A stretch of DNA of 24,674 nt, from IMG/VR virus record IMGVR_UViG_3300012006_000009, positions 18,295-42,968 of that record; one strand, written 5' to 3'. Both the position numbers and the translations under genes were made by a program. Positions 7,932 through 14,223 of the stretch are shown one piece after another. The notes beneath the pieces are model-generated. The model saw only the letters and a list, made by a program, of their open reading frames with translations. It had not been told where the DNA came from and searched no databases. The DNA is from a virus. Position 1 is the stretch's first letter. Each line of letters opens with the position of its first letter.

Positions 7932-8022
7932 TAGCGCACTCTCTCCTTCGTGTATACCCAAATGTGGGCGATGTTGTTGTTTGTTTAACTAGCGTCCATG
8001 CTCCGCACGTCGGGCACTTCAT
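7777..8022 (-). CDS. NrdR-like zinc-ribbon protein
   Basis: 81 residues. It starts MKCPTCGAWTLV, and the segment RRRECANEHRFTTQE follows at about 26-40: a C-x2-C plus C-x3-H half-pair arrangement seen in small phage zinc-ribbon proteins that resemble the N-terminal ribbon of NrdR. The ATP-cone of NrdR is absent, so it is not a ribonucleotide reductase repressor as such. The C-terminal half is basic (RPKAARKSKTRIY) and helical. AAGGA stands six bases before ATG, and the start overlaps the upstream stop by four bases. A nucleic-acid-binding accessory role is likely. Its C-terminal half shares DNA with a possible nested gene. Confidence 0.75.
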   Translation of the reverse strand: MKCPTCGAWTLVKQTTTSPTFGYTRRRECANEHRFTTQEVVVPQEAIDEERRNNIANNLERLESIRASRPKAARKSKTRIY

Positions 8023-8264
8023 TCCATATCCTTCAACTTATCAAGGTGCTCCCAAAACAACCTTGTATCTTCTTGGGCTTCATCAATTTGACCGAGGTTC
8101 ACATGTAAACATACATTTCTTGCGACTTCGATTGCGCCTGTTAAGTGCGTATACCCTTTGGCTCCATACTCAAGCCCCATGTCATAGGCTTCAGCCATAG
8201 CATCGATAGTTCTTGAGTCCGCGCCCGCTATGGAAAGCACAGAAATCATTTCATCTTTTTTCAT
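8019..8264 (-). CDS. Small protein of unknown function
   Basis: 81 residues from ATG 8264 (MKKDEMISVLSIAG). The frame is open to 8300, but GGGGAG eight bases before 8264 supports the internal start. The protein looks helical, with the motif GLEYGAKGYTHLTGAIEVAR that recurs in small phage proteins, and an acidic end. The stop overlaps the zinc-ribbon start as ATGA. No function is recognised. Confidence 0.6.
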   Translation of the reverse strand: MKKDEMISVLSIAGADSRTIDAMAEAYDMGLEYGAKGYTHLTGAIEVARNVCLHVNLGQIDEAQEDTRLFWEHLDKLKDME

Positions 8265-8364
8265 CGTCAACGCTCCCCAACATAAATATTGATACCGCAA
8301 CTACCACTACTACCACCCCACCGAGGCATATCAATAAGACTGCCCATGCGATTGTTTCAAGCAT
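8251..8364 (-). CDS. Very short single-span membrane protein (37 residues)
   Basis: ATG 8364 opens a 37-residue frame ending at TGA 8251. Residues 5-28 are hydrophobic, including a run of six valines (VVVVVV), and are followed by a charged end (VDDEKR): one transmembrane helix with no signal-peptide-like cleavage site. GGAG lies six bases before the ATG. The gene overlaps the stop of the upstream gene by eight bases and the next gene start by fourteen, so it fills what would otherwise be a 92-base gap. Small membrane proteins in early regions may alter the host envelope or exclude other phages; this is only a possibility. Confidence 0.65.
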   Translation of the reverse strand: MLETIAWAVLLICLGGVVVVVVAVSIFMLGSVDDEKR

Positions 8365-8572
8365 CTTTTTCTCCTATCTCTAAAAGTTTCTCTTGCAGCC
8401 TACGAATGCGCTGACGGTTGTAGTCAACAACGCTCATTGCATACTCAAGCGACTTCTCTGCTTGCATCTTGGATATAGTTGCATCACGCATCTCTATATC
8501 AATGATTTCTTTTAGCGTTCTTGGTCGCAACATATCTTTAATGAATGCCACTATGGTTTCTCGTTTAGTCAT
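8357..8572 (-). CDS. Small helical protein of unknown function
   Basis: 71 residues, basic and helical, with a coiled-coil-like C-terminus (NRQRIRRLQEKLLEIG). The central MQAEKSLEYAMSVVDY resembles other small phage proteins without a known role. Start overlaps the upstream stop by four bases (ATGA), and its stop overlaps the small membrane gene. No further function can be read. Confidence 0.55.
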   Translation of the reverse strand: MTKRETIVAFIKDMLRPRTLKEIIDIEMRDATISKMQAEKSLEYAMSVVDYNRQRIRRLQEKLLEIGEKDA

Positions 8573-8751
8573 GTGTTCTCCTGTGGGGGCAAGTGTTCAA
8601 GATGGTTTTGTGTCTTCCACCCCATTGCATCAGCGTACCCTTTCTGATACGCCGCATCTACTGCTGGCTTGAGCATATCTACCGCCGTCTCAGTCAGTTT
8701 GGTTTGAACTTCCAACATCTCTGTTAACTTAGAAATTAGCTCGTGTGTCAT
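8569..8751 (-). CDS. Small helical protein of unknown function
   Basis: 60 residues: an N-terminal amphipathic helix (HELISKLTEMLEVQTKLTET) followed by AAYQKGYADAMGW and a polar end. AAGGAG five bases before ATG 8751, and a four-base overlap at both ends, support it. YxKGYxDGxx-like segments are frequent in short phage proteins. Function unknown. Confidence 0.55.
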   Translation of the reverse strand: MTHELISKLTEMLEVQTKLTETAVDMLKPAVDAAYQKGYADAMGWKTQNHLEHLPPQENT

Positions 8752-8906
8752 GTGTTCTCCTTGAGTTTGGCTTCAATGTACTCACGCAGTTCGTCAATCT
8801 CTTCATGTAACCGCTGTTGAATCATTGAGTTGTTAATCATTCCACTTTGATGGTCGGGGTGTTCATCACAGCGTTGATAGAAGTCTTTGATGTCTTCGTA
8901 TTTCAT
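8748..8906 (-). CDS. Small protein of unknown function (52 residues)
   Basis: Minus-strand ATG 8906 to TGA 8748, 52 residues: MKYEDIKDFYQRCDEHPDH, then SMIQQRLHEEIDELREYIEA. It has AAGGAG eight bases before the start and four-base ATGA overlaps at both ends, which makes it part of the translational chain. It is acidic and helical. Function unknown. Confidence 0.6.
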   Translation of the reverse strand: MKYEDIKDFYQRCDEHPDHQSGMINNSMIQQRLHEEIDELREYIEAKLKENT

Positions 8907-9064
8907 GTGTTCAACTCCTTCAATCTTTTTTCCGTTGCTCTGACTACATCAACCCAGTAGTAGAGGTCGGGTAGGTTAAATTTAAGTTCGTTGATGTCTT
9001 GTTCAGACAAACCAACCCAAGGTCGCTTGTAGTCTTGGATGTCATCGTCTTCTTCTACTCTCAT
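8903..9064 (-). CDS. Small acidic protein of unknown function (53 residues)
   Basis: Minus-strand ATG 9064 to TGA 8903, 53 residues: acidic start (RVEEDDD), then RPWVGLSEQDINEL and a helix ending in ATEKRLKELNT. The W-x-GL-S/T-x-E/Q-pattern recalls a family of very small phage proteins of unknown role. It has four-base overlaps with both neighbours. Confidence 0.55.
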   Translation of the reverse strand: MRVEEDDDIQDYKRPWVGLSEQDINELKFNLPDLYYWVDVVRATEKRLKELNT

Positions 9065-9270
9065 GCGTTCTTCTTAGCTTTAGTCTTCATAAAGTCAATG
9101 TCGGGTTGCTCTTTACGTAACTCTGCATACTCTAGCTGTACACGCTGAGCGTTAATTATCTTGCCCGCAGTGTTGTTCATTTCGGTGGCAATCTTTACGT
9201 CAATAGAGCCGTTCTTGAGTCCATCATAGAGAGCGGACAGTTCTGTTGTTAATTCACTGATGTGTTTCAT
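9061..9270 (-). CDS. Small conserved-looking phage protein, possibly DNA-related
   Basis: 69 residues: helical, with ELSALYDGLKNGSIDVKIAT, EMNNTAGKIINAQRVQLEY and PDIDFMKTKAKK. This pattern (LYdGLKxGxId...NNTAGKxI...QLEY) is familiar from many tailed phages, where it is unannotated. GGAG lies seven bases before ATG 9270. It overlaps the upstream repeat protein by 17 bases and the next gene by four. Function unknown; a regulatory or DNA-linked role is only a guess. Confidence 0.65.
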   Translation of the reverse strand: MKHISELTTELSALYDGLKNGSIDVKIATEMNNTAGKIINAQRVQLEYAELRKEQPDIDFMKTKAKKNA

Positions 9271-10099
9271 TTTTAAACTCCGATAGTTTACGTTTAATAA
9301 AAAGTCTCATGCGTGCCGCCTCGAGTAACTCGGGTGTCATCGCTTCAGATTTATACAATTTTCTAATGTATGAATCTGGTGCTCTAGCAATTCGTCGTTT
9401 GCCTTTTGCTTTGAACATTTCGGGATTAGCCTTACGGCGTGCATCCACTCGTACTTTAGCTTGTGCTTTGGCTTTTTCTTTGTTAGCTTGATTCCATTCT
9501 TTTCTCCTTTCTTTAGTTGCCGCGGCATACGCTTTAACGTGTTCTTTGTTAGCTTCCCGCCAAGCCTTACGTCTTGCCAACTCACGTTCCCTGTTGGCTT
9601 CGTGGTACGCCCTACGTCTTGCGTTGTTCTGTTCCTTGTTTGCTTCGTGGTACCTTCTACTACGCTCAGCTACATGCTCTCTATTAGCTTCTGTCCACGC
9701 CTTCTGATACTCGCGTCCATACTCCTTGTTAGCTTGCTCCCACGCTCTGTTCTTTGCTCGTATTGTTTCTCTGTTTGCATCTCGATACGCCTTTCTTTTT
9801 GGGGCTTGTATTTCTTTTGTAGCTAGGTAATACGCTTTTCTACGCTCAAGTAACTCGTCCTCACGACCCGCCCATCTAGCCTTGTCTTGCTCTTTTAGTT
9901 TTTCCTTGTTAGCTTCTCGATATGCTTTTAATCGCGCCTTTACCTCTTCGTTGTTAGCTTCCAAATATATGCGCCGCTTTTCCTTCAGCACTTCTTTGTT
10001 AGCTTCCCGCCAAGCCTTGTTCTTCTCTTTCAGCGATTCTTTGTTAGCTTCCCGCCAAGCCTTAACTTTGGCGGCTCTAGTCGCTTTAGCCTCCTCCAT
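9254..10099 (-). CDS. Tandem 15-residue-repeat helical protein with conserved C-terminal cap
   Basis: 281 residues. An aromatic residue recurs every 15 positions (15, 30, 45, 60, 90, 105, 120, 135, 150, 165, 180), each followed by EANKE-like text: about 12 units of the type KAWREANKE plus six charged residues. The repeat makes one long, highly charged, Lys/Arg/Glu-rich helix. The last about 45 residues (PDSYIRKLYKSEAMTPELLE and AARMRLFIKRKL) match a C-terminal domain I remember in phage and large-virus repeat proteins with putative nucleic-acid contacts. GGGAGG six bases before ATG 10099 is the best ribosome site of its region. It overlaps the following gene by 17 bases. The 45-base DNA repeat unit suggests growth or shrinkage by slippage. 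Exact function unknown. Confidence 0.75.
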   Translation of the reverse strand: MEEAKATRAAKVKAWREANKESLKEKNKAWREANKEVLKEKRRIYLEANNEEVKARLKAYREANKEKLKEQDKARWAGREDELLERRKAYYLATKEIQAPKRKAYRDANRETIRAKNRAWEQANKEYGREYQKAWTEANREHVAERSRRYHEANKEQNNARRRAYHEANRERELARRKAWREANKEHVKAYAAATKERRKEWNQANKEKAKAQAKVRVDARRKANPEMFKAKGKRRIARAPDSYIRKLYKSEAMTPELLEAARMRLFIKRKLSEFKNETHQ

Positions 10100-10114
10100 A
10101 ATTTCCCTCCCGCT

Positions 10115-10609
10115 TTACAGCTTTTCAATCGCTCTAGCCAAGTACCACTGCGCCTTCTTCAAGTCCTCCAACTTGTTGCCTTTGTGATCAGCACGGCTTA
10201 CGTACTTCACTACGTTGCCAAGGTGGTAGCCCAACTCTTTGGCTTCGATGAAGTCGATAGTCTCAACACCGCCCGCTTTGTAGTGTGGTGGGTGATTGAC
10301 CATGTCGGTGTGATGCTGAGCAACTATATCGGGTGCAGGTCGTTCTATCGAGCTCTGCATACGTTGCTTAAACAATAAGCCTCTTTGTTCAGCGTAGTCC
10401 TCGATCTTGACACCTAGCCTTCTAGCAATTTTTGCTTCCGTAGCCGTGACAAATATCTTTTTGGGTTTCATCTTGTGCAACACCTGATAGACGTATTGCG
10501 TATTTAGATTTAATGCCGCAGCAATATCTTTTGGTTTTGCACCAACGTGTTTGGCAACGTAGTCGCGAATCTTTTGCGCGTTACTAATCCATTTTAATTT
10601 TTTAACCAT
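10115..10609 (-). CDS. HTH plus DUF3310 (T7 gp1.7-like) fusion
   Basis: 164 residues. Residues 22-46 (HVGAKPKDIAAALNLNTQYV continuing to YQVLHK) read as a helix-turn-helix. Residues 104-164 form DUF3310, with VNHPPHY (104-110), GVETIDFIEAKEL, GNVVKYVSRADHKG (131-144) and LKKAQWYLARAIEKL. DUF3310 is the domain of T7 gene 1.7, reported as a nucleotide kinase; the domain alone is widespread in phages. An N-terminal HTH fused to DUF3310 is less usual and suggests DNA binding or autoregulation. The start TAATG is shared with the stop of the nuclease gene. Substrate is inferred only. Confidence 0.8.
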   Translation of the reverse strand: MVKKLKWISNAQKIRDYVAKHVGAKPKDIAAALNLNTQYVYQVLHKMKPKKIFVTATEAKIARRLGVKIEDYAEQRGLLFKQRMQSSIERPAPDIVAQHHTDMVNHPPHYKAGGVETIDFIEAKELGYHLGNVVKYVSRADHKGNKLEDLKKAQWYLARAIEKL

Positions 10610-11280
10610 TACTTAGCTCCTTGATTGTGATCACATGAATGAACAGGGCACCAGCCCCGACAGGTAAAGTTGGGTTTAGCGTTCCACACGTCGTTGATGA
10701 CGGAGGTCTCTAATTGCCCAACATCTGAAACCCAGTCGGTCCACAACGTAGATTGCGAATCGGCTGAGTAAACAGTCTTGATGAAGTCATCGGCAAACAA
10801 GAACAGCAGTCCTGCCTTGACGCGTTTGACTTGTGGATAGTGTTTGAACAACGCCAGCGCAAGAATCTCAAGTTGCTTGAGGTCTGCGTACTTGCTCTTC
10901 TTGCCCGTCTTGTAGTCAACAGTAAGAATCGTGTCGCCCTGCAATATGATGATGTCAGCAACGCCACGCCACCATACTTTCTTATCGAAGAACCCGCATG
11001 GCTCGAAGTCAATGGTCAAACCTAGTTTGTTCTCGCATAGCTTCTCGCCCTCCATGTCCTTCAGTGCTTTGAGTGCTGGCTCAATGCCTCTGTACTTCTC
11101 TGGAATAGGTTTGTCCTTAGCTACGTACTCTTCGGCAACCTTGTGAATCTCGTTGCCAAAAATGATAGCTTCACCCAGTTCCTCTTTAATATCCTTCGCT
11201 ACTTTTAAGTGATAGTATTTTTTCGGACACTGTTGATACAGCGCCAGACTACTGTACGACCATGTGAGGGGTTTTGTCAT
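10609..11280 (-). CDS. Cas4/RecB-like PD-(D/E)xK exonuclease with a probable Fe-S cluster
   Basis: 223 residues. PD-(D/E)xK signatures of the RecB/Cas4 group are present: H46 in GNEIHK, D109 in RGVADI, D122-K124 in VDYKTGK, and Q136 in QLEILAL. C18 in the N-terminal LYQQCPKKYY, together with C207, C211 and C216 at the C-terminus (CRGWCPVHSC), forms the four-cysteine Fe-S arrangement of Cas4/AddB-like nucleases. Such enzymes resect DNA ends in phage recombination or replication. It lies between polymerase and DUF3310 genes; AAGGA six bases before ATG 11280 and a four-base overlap upstream support the start. No Cas1/Cas2 or CRISPR array lies nearby, so a CRISPR role is unlikely. Confidence 0.85.
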   Translation of the reverse strand: MTKPLTWSYSSLALYQQCPKKYYHLKVAKDIKEELGEAIIFGNEIHKVAEEYVAKDKPIPEKYRGIEPALKALKDMEGEKLCENKLGLTIDFEPCGFFDKKVWWRGVADIIILQGDTILTVDYKTGKKSKYADLKQLEILALALFKHYPQVKRVKAGLLFLFADDFIKTVYSADSQSTLWTDWVSDVGQLETSVINDVWNAKPNFTCRGWCPVHSCDHNQGAK

Positions 11281-11552
11281 TCGTAGTCCTTTTCGATTTG
11301 TCGGATGTGTTTTATACGCCGCCGCGTAGGTAGGTTTAGTTGTTCGCGTAAGGTTCCAGCTTGTTTGATCTCTACGTTGTACAGGGCTTCCAACGAGTTA
11401 ATCCAGTCGTCCAACAAGTTGAGTTGTGTGTTGCTGTCCATGAGGTAGAACTCAGGCGCTATCTTTATACTACCCGTGCCTTCTCGCACGTTCATGACCA
11501 GCCCGCCTATGTTTATTGAGCGGCGGTTACCCAAAGGGCGTAATTTAGTCAT
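11277..11552 (-). CDS. Small protein of unknown function, coupled to the polymerase gene
   Basis: 91 residues from ATG 11552; the frame continues two codons to a TTG, but the TGATG junction with the polymerase stop points to ATG 11552. The protein has a strand-rich middle (RRSINIGGLVMNV, GSIKIAPEFYLM), an acidic helix (LNLLDDWINSLEAL) and a basic end (PTRRRIKHIRQI). I do not recognise it. Its position directly after the polymerase suggests a replication accessory, without direct proof. Confidence 0.6.
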   Translation of the reverse strand: MTKLRPLGNRRSINIGGLVMNVREGTGSIKIAPEFYLMDSNTQLNLLDDWINSLEALYNVEIKQAGTLREQLNLPTRRRIKHIRQIEKDYE

Positions 11553-13378
11553 CAGCAATCTCCATAGTTTTGAGCCATTCCTGACTCACAGTTAAGGGGT
11601 AGTCCAACGGCCCACTTTGGAGGTGTGCGCATACATTCTTCAATGTACGCACGAGCTTCGTCTGCCTCGTCTACTGGAACTACACAAGCTATGGCATCGT
11701 GGACGGTGAGCACGACCCTATAACGCTTCTCAATGTTGACCATCTGTTCTCCGATGATGCAACGAGCAACCGCCTGACATAAATTCTCGGCAACCTTCCC
11801 GCCGTATATCTTGTTACGCCCCGCCCGTGTTTGGTACGAGAACTCACCATTGCTTGTACGGGTGAGATCGGGGTAGTTGAGGTACAACCCATTAGGTAAA
11901 GCAATACCTGTGAATGGTGTTGTCTGCATGAGTCCAACTCTGTCTACGTGGTGTTCTTTACCTGAGATAAGGGCTACCAACACGGTGTTGAGGTGATTCC
12001 ACCACCCCGCGATTCGCGGGTTACTGGCTCGGTATGACTTGATAATGAACTTACACATATCTAAGTCCACGTTCTTGCCCATGTTGGCAAGTTGCGCTTG
12101 AAACTTCACACCGCCCATGCCGTAGCCCGCACCGAGCACAGTGGTCTTACCAATAAATCGTTCTTCGGGGGTAACGTCGGAATCAAACTTACCATATATA
12201 CGACCCGCCATGTACTTGTATACATCAGCCCCGTCAGCAAATAGCTCGAGTAGCGTCACTTCCCCCGCCAGCCACGCCAATACACGGGCTTCAATCTGTG
12301 ACGAGTCGCAATCAATGATGACATGCCCGCGAGGTGCGACGATGCACCGCTTGAGTTTCCCGCCCGCTTCGCCACGACTAGGCAAATTCTGCAGGTTGAC
12401 TTTGTCCGAGCCACCCCAACGCCCTGTGTGGGCGGCGTAATACTTCAAAGGGATAGGCATCCTCTTGATTGAACCTAGGATTGGTCCGCGCTTGGCTATC
12501 TCTATAAAGCGTTCTGTCCTTGTCTCCTCCAACGTCGACTTCGCACCGAGACGAGCCGCAACTATGGCTTGCACGTCGGGGTTCGGGTGATTCAATAGTT
12601 CGGTGAACTCCTGATCACTCTTTGCGAATGCATAGGTTTCCTTGCCCGTCGTGAGGCTCATCTTTCTCGGGGGAAACACTTTGTTCTGTATCAGTAGGTC
12701 AGCGAACTTGGCTGAACTGTTAAGCACTTCCTTGGTGATGCCTGATTCAGTGAACAGCTTTTCCTTGCGTGTCTGTACTTCAGCAAGGTGAGTCTGCAGT
12801 TTGTCCGCGTCCAACTCCAACAACGGGTCGCTGAACATACGGATGGTTATGTCTATGAGTCGCTTCTCTCTGATGGGGAACGAGGCGTCGAGTTCCTTAA
12901 ATAGCTTATAGGTTAACTCCACGTCGTTGACGCAGTAGCCACCATACGCTGTCAAGTCCTCAACAGAGAAATCTTCTAGTCGTTTACCCTTGGCATCGTT
13001 GACCTCAAGCCCTTTCATACCCAAACCAAACTCTTCAACCAGTGCACCTAGACCCACTTTGGCATTCGGTCCTAGCGTGGCACGAGCCATAGATAGCGTA
13101 TCCAGCCATGCCTTTGGGCGCTGACCGAAAACCCATGAGAGGATGGCGGCATCAAAGATAGCGTTATGGGCTAACACGAAGTGGTTGTGCCAATCGAAGC
13201 CCGCGAGCCACTCAGCCGTTTCTTCGTGCGACCCGCTGAACCATTCGGTAGGGGCGTCGTTCACCTTGACAGCTACCCCGATCACTTGAAACAAATCACT
13301 GCGCACATACTCCTCCGTTGTGACTTTCGTGAGAGAAAAGTCAGCCGAGTAGTAAGTCTCAAAGTCGATAGTGATCAT
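11552..13378 (-). CDS. polA: Family A DNA polymerase with 3'-5' exonuclease
   Basis: 608 residues, shorter than T7 gp5. The exonuclease domain shows D5/E7 in IDFETYY, HNAIFD (H71, D76) and YxxxD (Y148, D152), so proofreading residues are intact. Polymerase motifs follow: a TGRWGGSDKVNLQNLPSR region (318-335); motif A DCDSSQIEARVLAWL (356-370); motif B RFIGKTTVLGAGYG (407-420); motif C TVHDA (H560, D561). At the position corresponding to E. coli Pol I F762 the residue is L415, as in the Leu762 class of viral polymerases, a class linked in the literature with slower, possibly temperate lifestyles. Transcription comes from the promoter at 14079-14107. It abuts the previous stop (TAA/ATG) and has no clear SD. 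Confidence 0.95.
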   Translation of the reverse strand: MITIDFETYYSADFSLTKVTTEEYVRSDLFQVIGVAVKVNDAPTEWFSGSHEETAEWLAGFDWHNHFVLAHNAIFDAAILSWVFGQRPKAWLDTLSMARATLGPNAKVGLGALVEEFGLGMKGLEVNDAKGKRLEDFSVEDLTAYGGYCVNDVELTYKLFKELDASFPIREKRLIDITIRMFSDPLLELDADKLQTHLAEVQTRKEKLFTESGITKEVLNSSAKFADLLIQNKVFPPRKMSLTTGKETYAFAKSDQEFTELLNHPNPDVQAIVAARLGAKSTLEETRTERFIEIAKRGPILGSIKRMPIPLKYYAAHTGRWGGSDKVNLQNLPSRGEAGGKLKRCIVAPRGHVIIDCDSSQIEARVLAWLAGEVTLLELFADGADVYKYMAGRIYGKFDSDVTPEERFIGKTTVLGAGYGMGGVKFQAQLANMGKNVDLDMCKFIIKSYRASNPRIAGWWNHLNTVLVALISGKEHHVDRVGLMQTTPFTGIALPNGLYLNYPDLTRTSNGEFSYQTRAGRNKIYGGKVAENLCQAVARCIIGEQMVNIEKRYRVVLTVHDAIACVVPVDEADEARAYIEECMRTPPKWAVGLPLNCESGMAQNYGDC

Positions 13379-13753
13379 TTAATACAAAGTCTTAGCGTTG
13401 CCAATGATTGCGCGTGGGTCAGCCCAAGTGTTCTGCGCTTGTTGTAAAAGCGAGCGCCCAGTAGCGGTGCTTATCATGAAAGTATTGGGGTCATACCGAA
13501 CAGTTTTATCTTCGGGCACGTTGATAACGATCGCCATTGCGCGTTGCAATGTTGCATCGCGACGGGCTATATCTGCCACCTTGCGACGCACTCGTCTAAG
13601 CATCCAACGCTCGAACTTGGTGATCTCGATCTCGTCGTGGGCTAAAAATCTGTCTATCTTAACGAGGTGACTGGCATCGGGGTTTTGTTCGAGGTTCTCG
13701 ATTAACGCAACGAGTTGCTCAGGGAGCCTCGCCCGTAGGAATTGCTCTAGCAT
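13379..13753 (-). CDS. Protein of unknown function upstream of polymerase
   Basis: 124 residues, helical, with a central basic stretch (ERWMLRRVRRKVADIARR) and a C-terminus ending QQAQNTWADPRAIIGNAKTLY. I do not recognise a domain. The start ATG 13753 overlaps the VRR-NUC gene by 35 bases and the stop TAA touches the polymerase ATG. The preceding AGAGAAC is a weak ribosome site. The basic middle would fit nucleic-acid contact; role unknown. Confidence 0.6.
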   Translation of the reverse strand: MLEQFLRARLPEQLVALIENLEQNPDASHLVKIDRFLAHDEIEITKFERWMLRRVRRKVADIARRDATLQRAMAIVINVPEDKTVRYDPNTFMISTATGRSLLQQAQNTWADPRAIIGNAKTLY

Positions 13754-14057
13754 GTTTGTTCTCTTTCTCGATAGTGTTTAAAATCTTCTCTACCAAATCT
13801 ATGTTGGTTTCGTTTATAACGACGGCTACACCGTTCGCTTTTCTTATCGCTGCGAGTTCTCTTTCTTGTAACGCAGTTGTTCTTCCTTTGCCCGCTTTGC
13901 ATTCGACGGCTACGAATAGCCCGCGATAACAAACTATAATATCGGGTACACCTGCGCGACCCATACCATAGGTGGCAGGAAAGAAGTAGTATGCACCATG
14001 TTGCTTGAGCAAAGCAACTACTTTATCTTTTACTTTCTTCTCTGGTGTAGATGCCAC
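13719..14057 (-). CDS. VRR-NUC endonuclease
   Basis: 112 residues starting at GTG 14057 with AAGGGGAG just upstream. It has the VRR-NUC core: GVPDIIVCYRG (36-46) with P38-D39, then VAVECKAGKGRTTALQE (49-65) with E52, K54 and Q64. This single-domain PD-(D/E)xK-like fold, also found in FAN1, acts on branched or nicked DNA; phage members probably resolve recombination or replication intermediates. It is the first gene of the operon driven by the promoter at 14079-14107, followed by the polymerase. The 35-base overlap with the next gene is long for this region. GTG use here is unlike its mostly ATG neighbours. Confidence 0.85.
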   Translation of the reverse strand: MASTPEKKVKDKVVALLKQHGAYYFFPATYGMGRAGVPDIIVCYRGLFVAVECKAGKGRTTALQERELAAIRKANGVAVVINETNIDLVEKILNTIEKENKHARAIPTGEAP

Positions 14058-14078
14058 TTCTCTCCCCTTTGAGATACT

Positions 14079-14107
14079 AATGTAGTGACTATATTAGACA
14101 AAGTCAA
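14079..14107 (-). promoter_or_regulatory. Sigma-70-like promoter of the nuclease-polymerase operon
   Basis: On the minus strand, TTGACT (14107-14102) and TACATT (14084-14079) are separated by 17 bases. The -35 belongs to the same shared motif (TTGAC, three A/T, GTCTAAT) as other promoters here, but with the central triplet reversed (TTT rather than AAA). Weaker hexamers suggest lower activity than the other four. It lies 75 bases after the terminator at 14177-14202. Confidence 0.75.
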
Positions 14108-14141
14108 GTACTATTTTATTAGGGGAAACACTTACTGTTTA

Positions 14142-14170
14142 GAACATATCGAATTAGTTTCGATTTGTTC
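14142..14170. repeat. 29-base palindrome, copy 1
   Basis: Arms GAACATATCGAA and TTCGATTTGTTC, centre TTAGT; arms pair with one mismatch. It lies in the 166-base gap between the polymerase operon and the 14224 gene, between the terminator and the -35 of the promoter at 14079. Confidence 0.9.
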
Positions 14171-14176
14171 GCGGAC

Positions 14177-14202
14177 AAAAAAAGACCCGCACTTGGCGGG
14201 TC
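14177..14202 (-). terminator. Intrinsic terminator of the MoxR-VWA operon
   Basis: GACCCGC (14184-14190) and GCGGGTC (14196-14202) form a perfect 7-bp stem with a five-base loop; on the minus strand it is followed by seven T (14183-14177). It lies about 20 bases after the stop of the 14224 gene and ends the long leftward transcript just before palindrome copy 1 and the next promoter. Confidence 0.88.
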
Positions 14203-14223
14203 GTGAATAGATACTATAAGTTG

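Noticed and set aside
9461-9826. Plus-strand open frame (121 residues), Phe/Ser/Cys-rich
   Set aside because: Mirror of the 15-residue repeat protein; its composition only reflects the complement of Lys/Glu/Ala codons.
9300-10099. Regular 45-base repeats that could suggest a CRISPR or satellite array
   Set aside because: Copies are diverged, without constant repeat-spacer alternation, and lie in one open frame giving a 15-residue protein repeat.
10609-11280. CRISPR adaptation role for the Cas4-like nuclease
   Set aside because: No cas1, cas2 or array is present; phage Cas4-like enzymes usually serve DNA end processing.
11285-11305. TTTTCGATTTGTCGG, similar to one arm of the 29-base palindrome
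   Set aside because: Only one arm, imperfect, and no partner arm at the right distance; treated as chance inside the 11277 gene.
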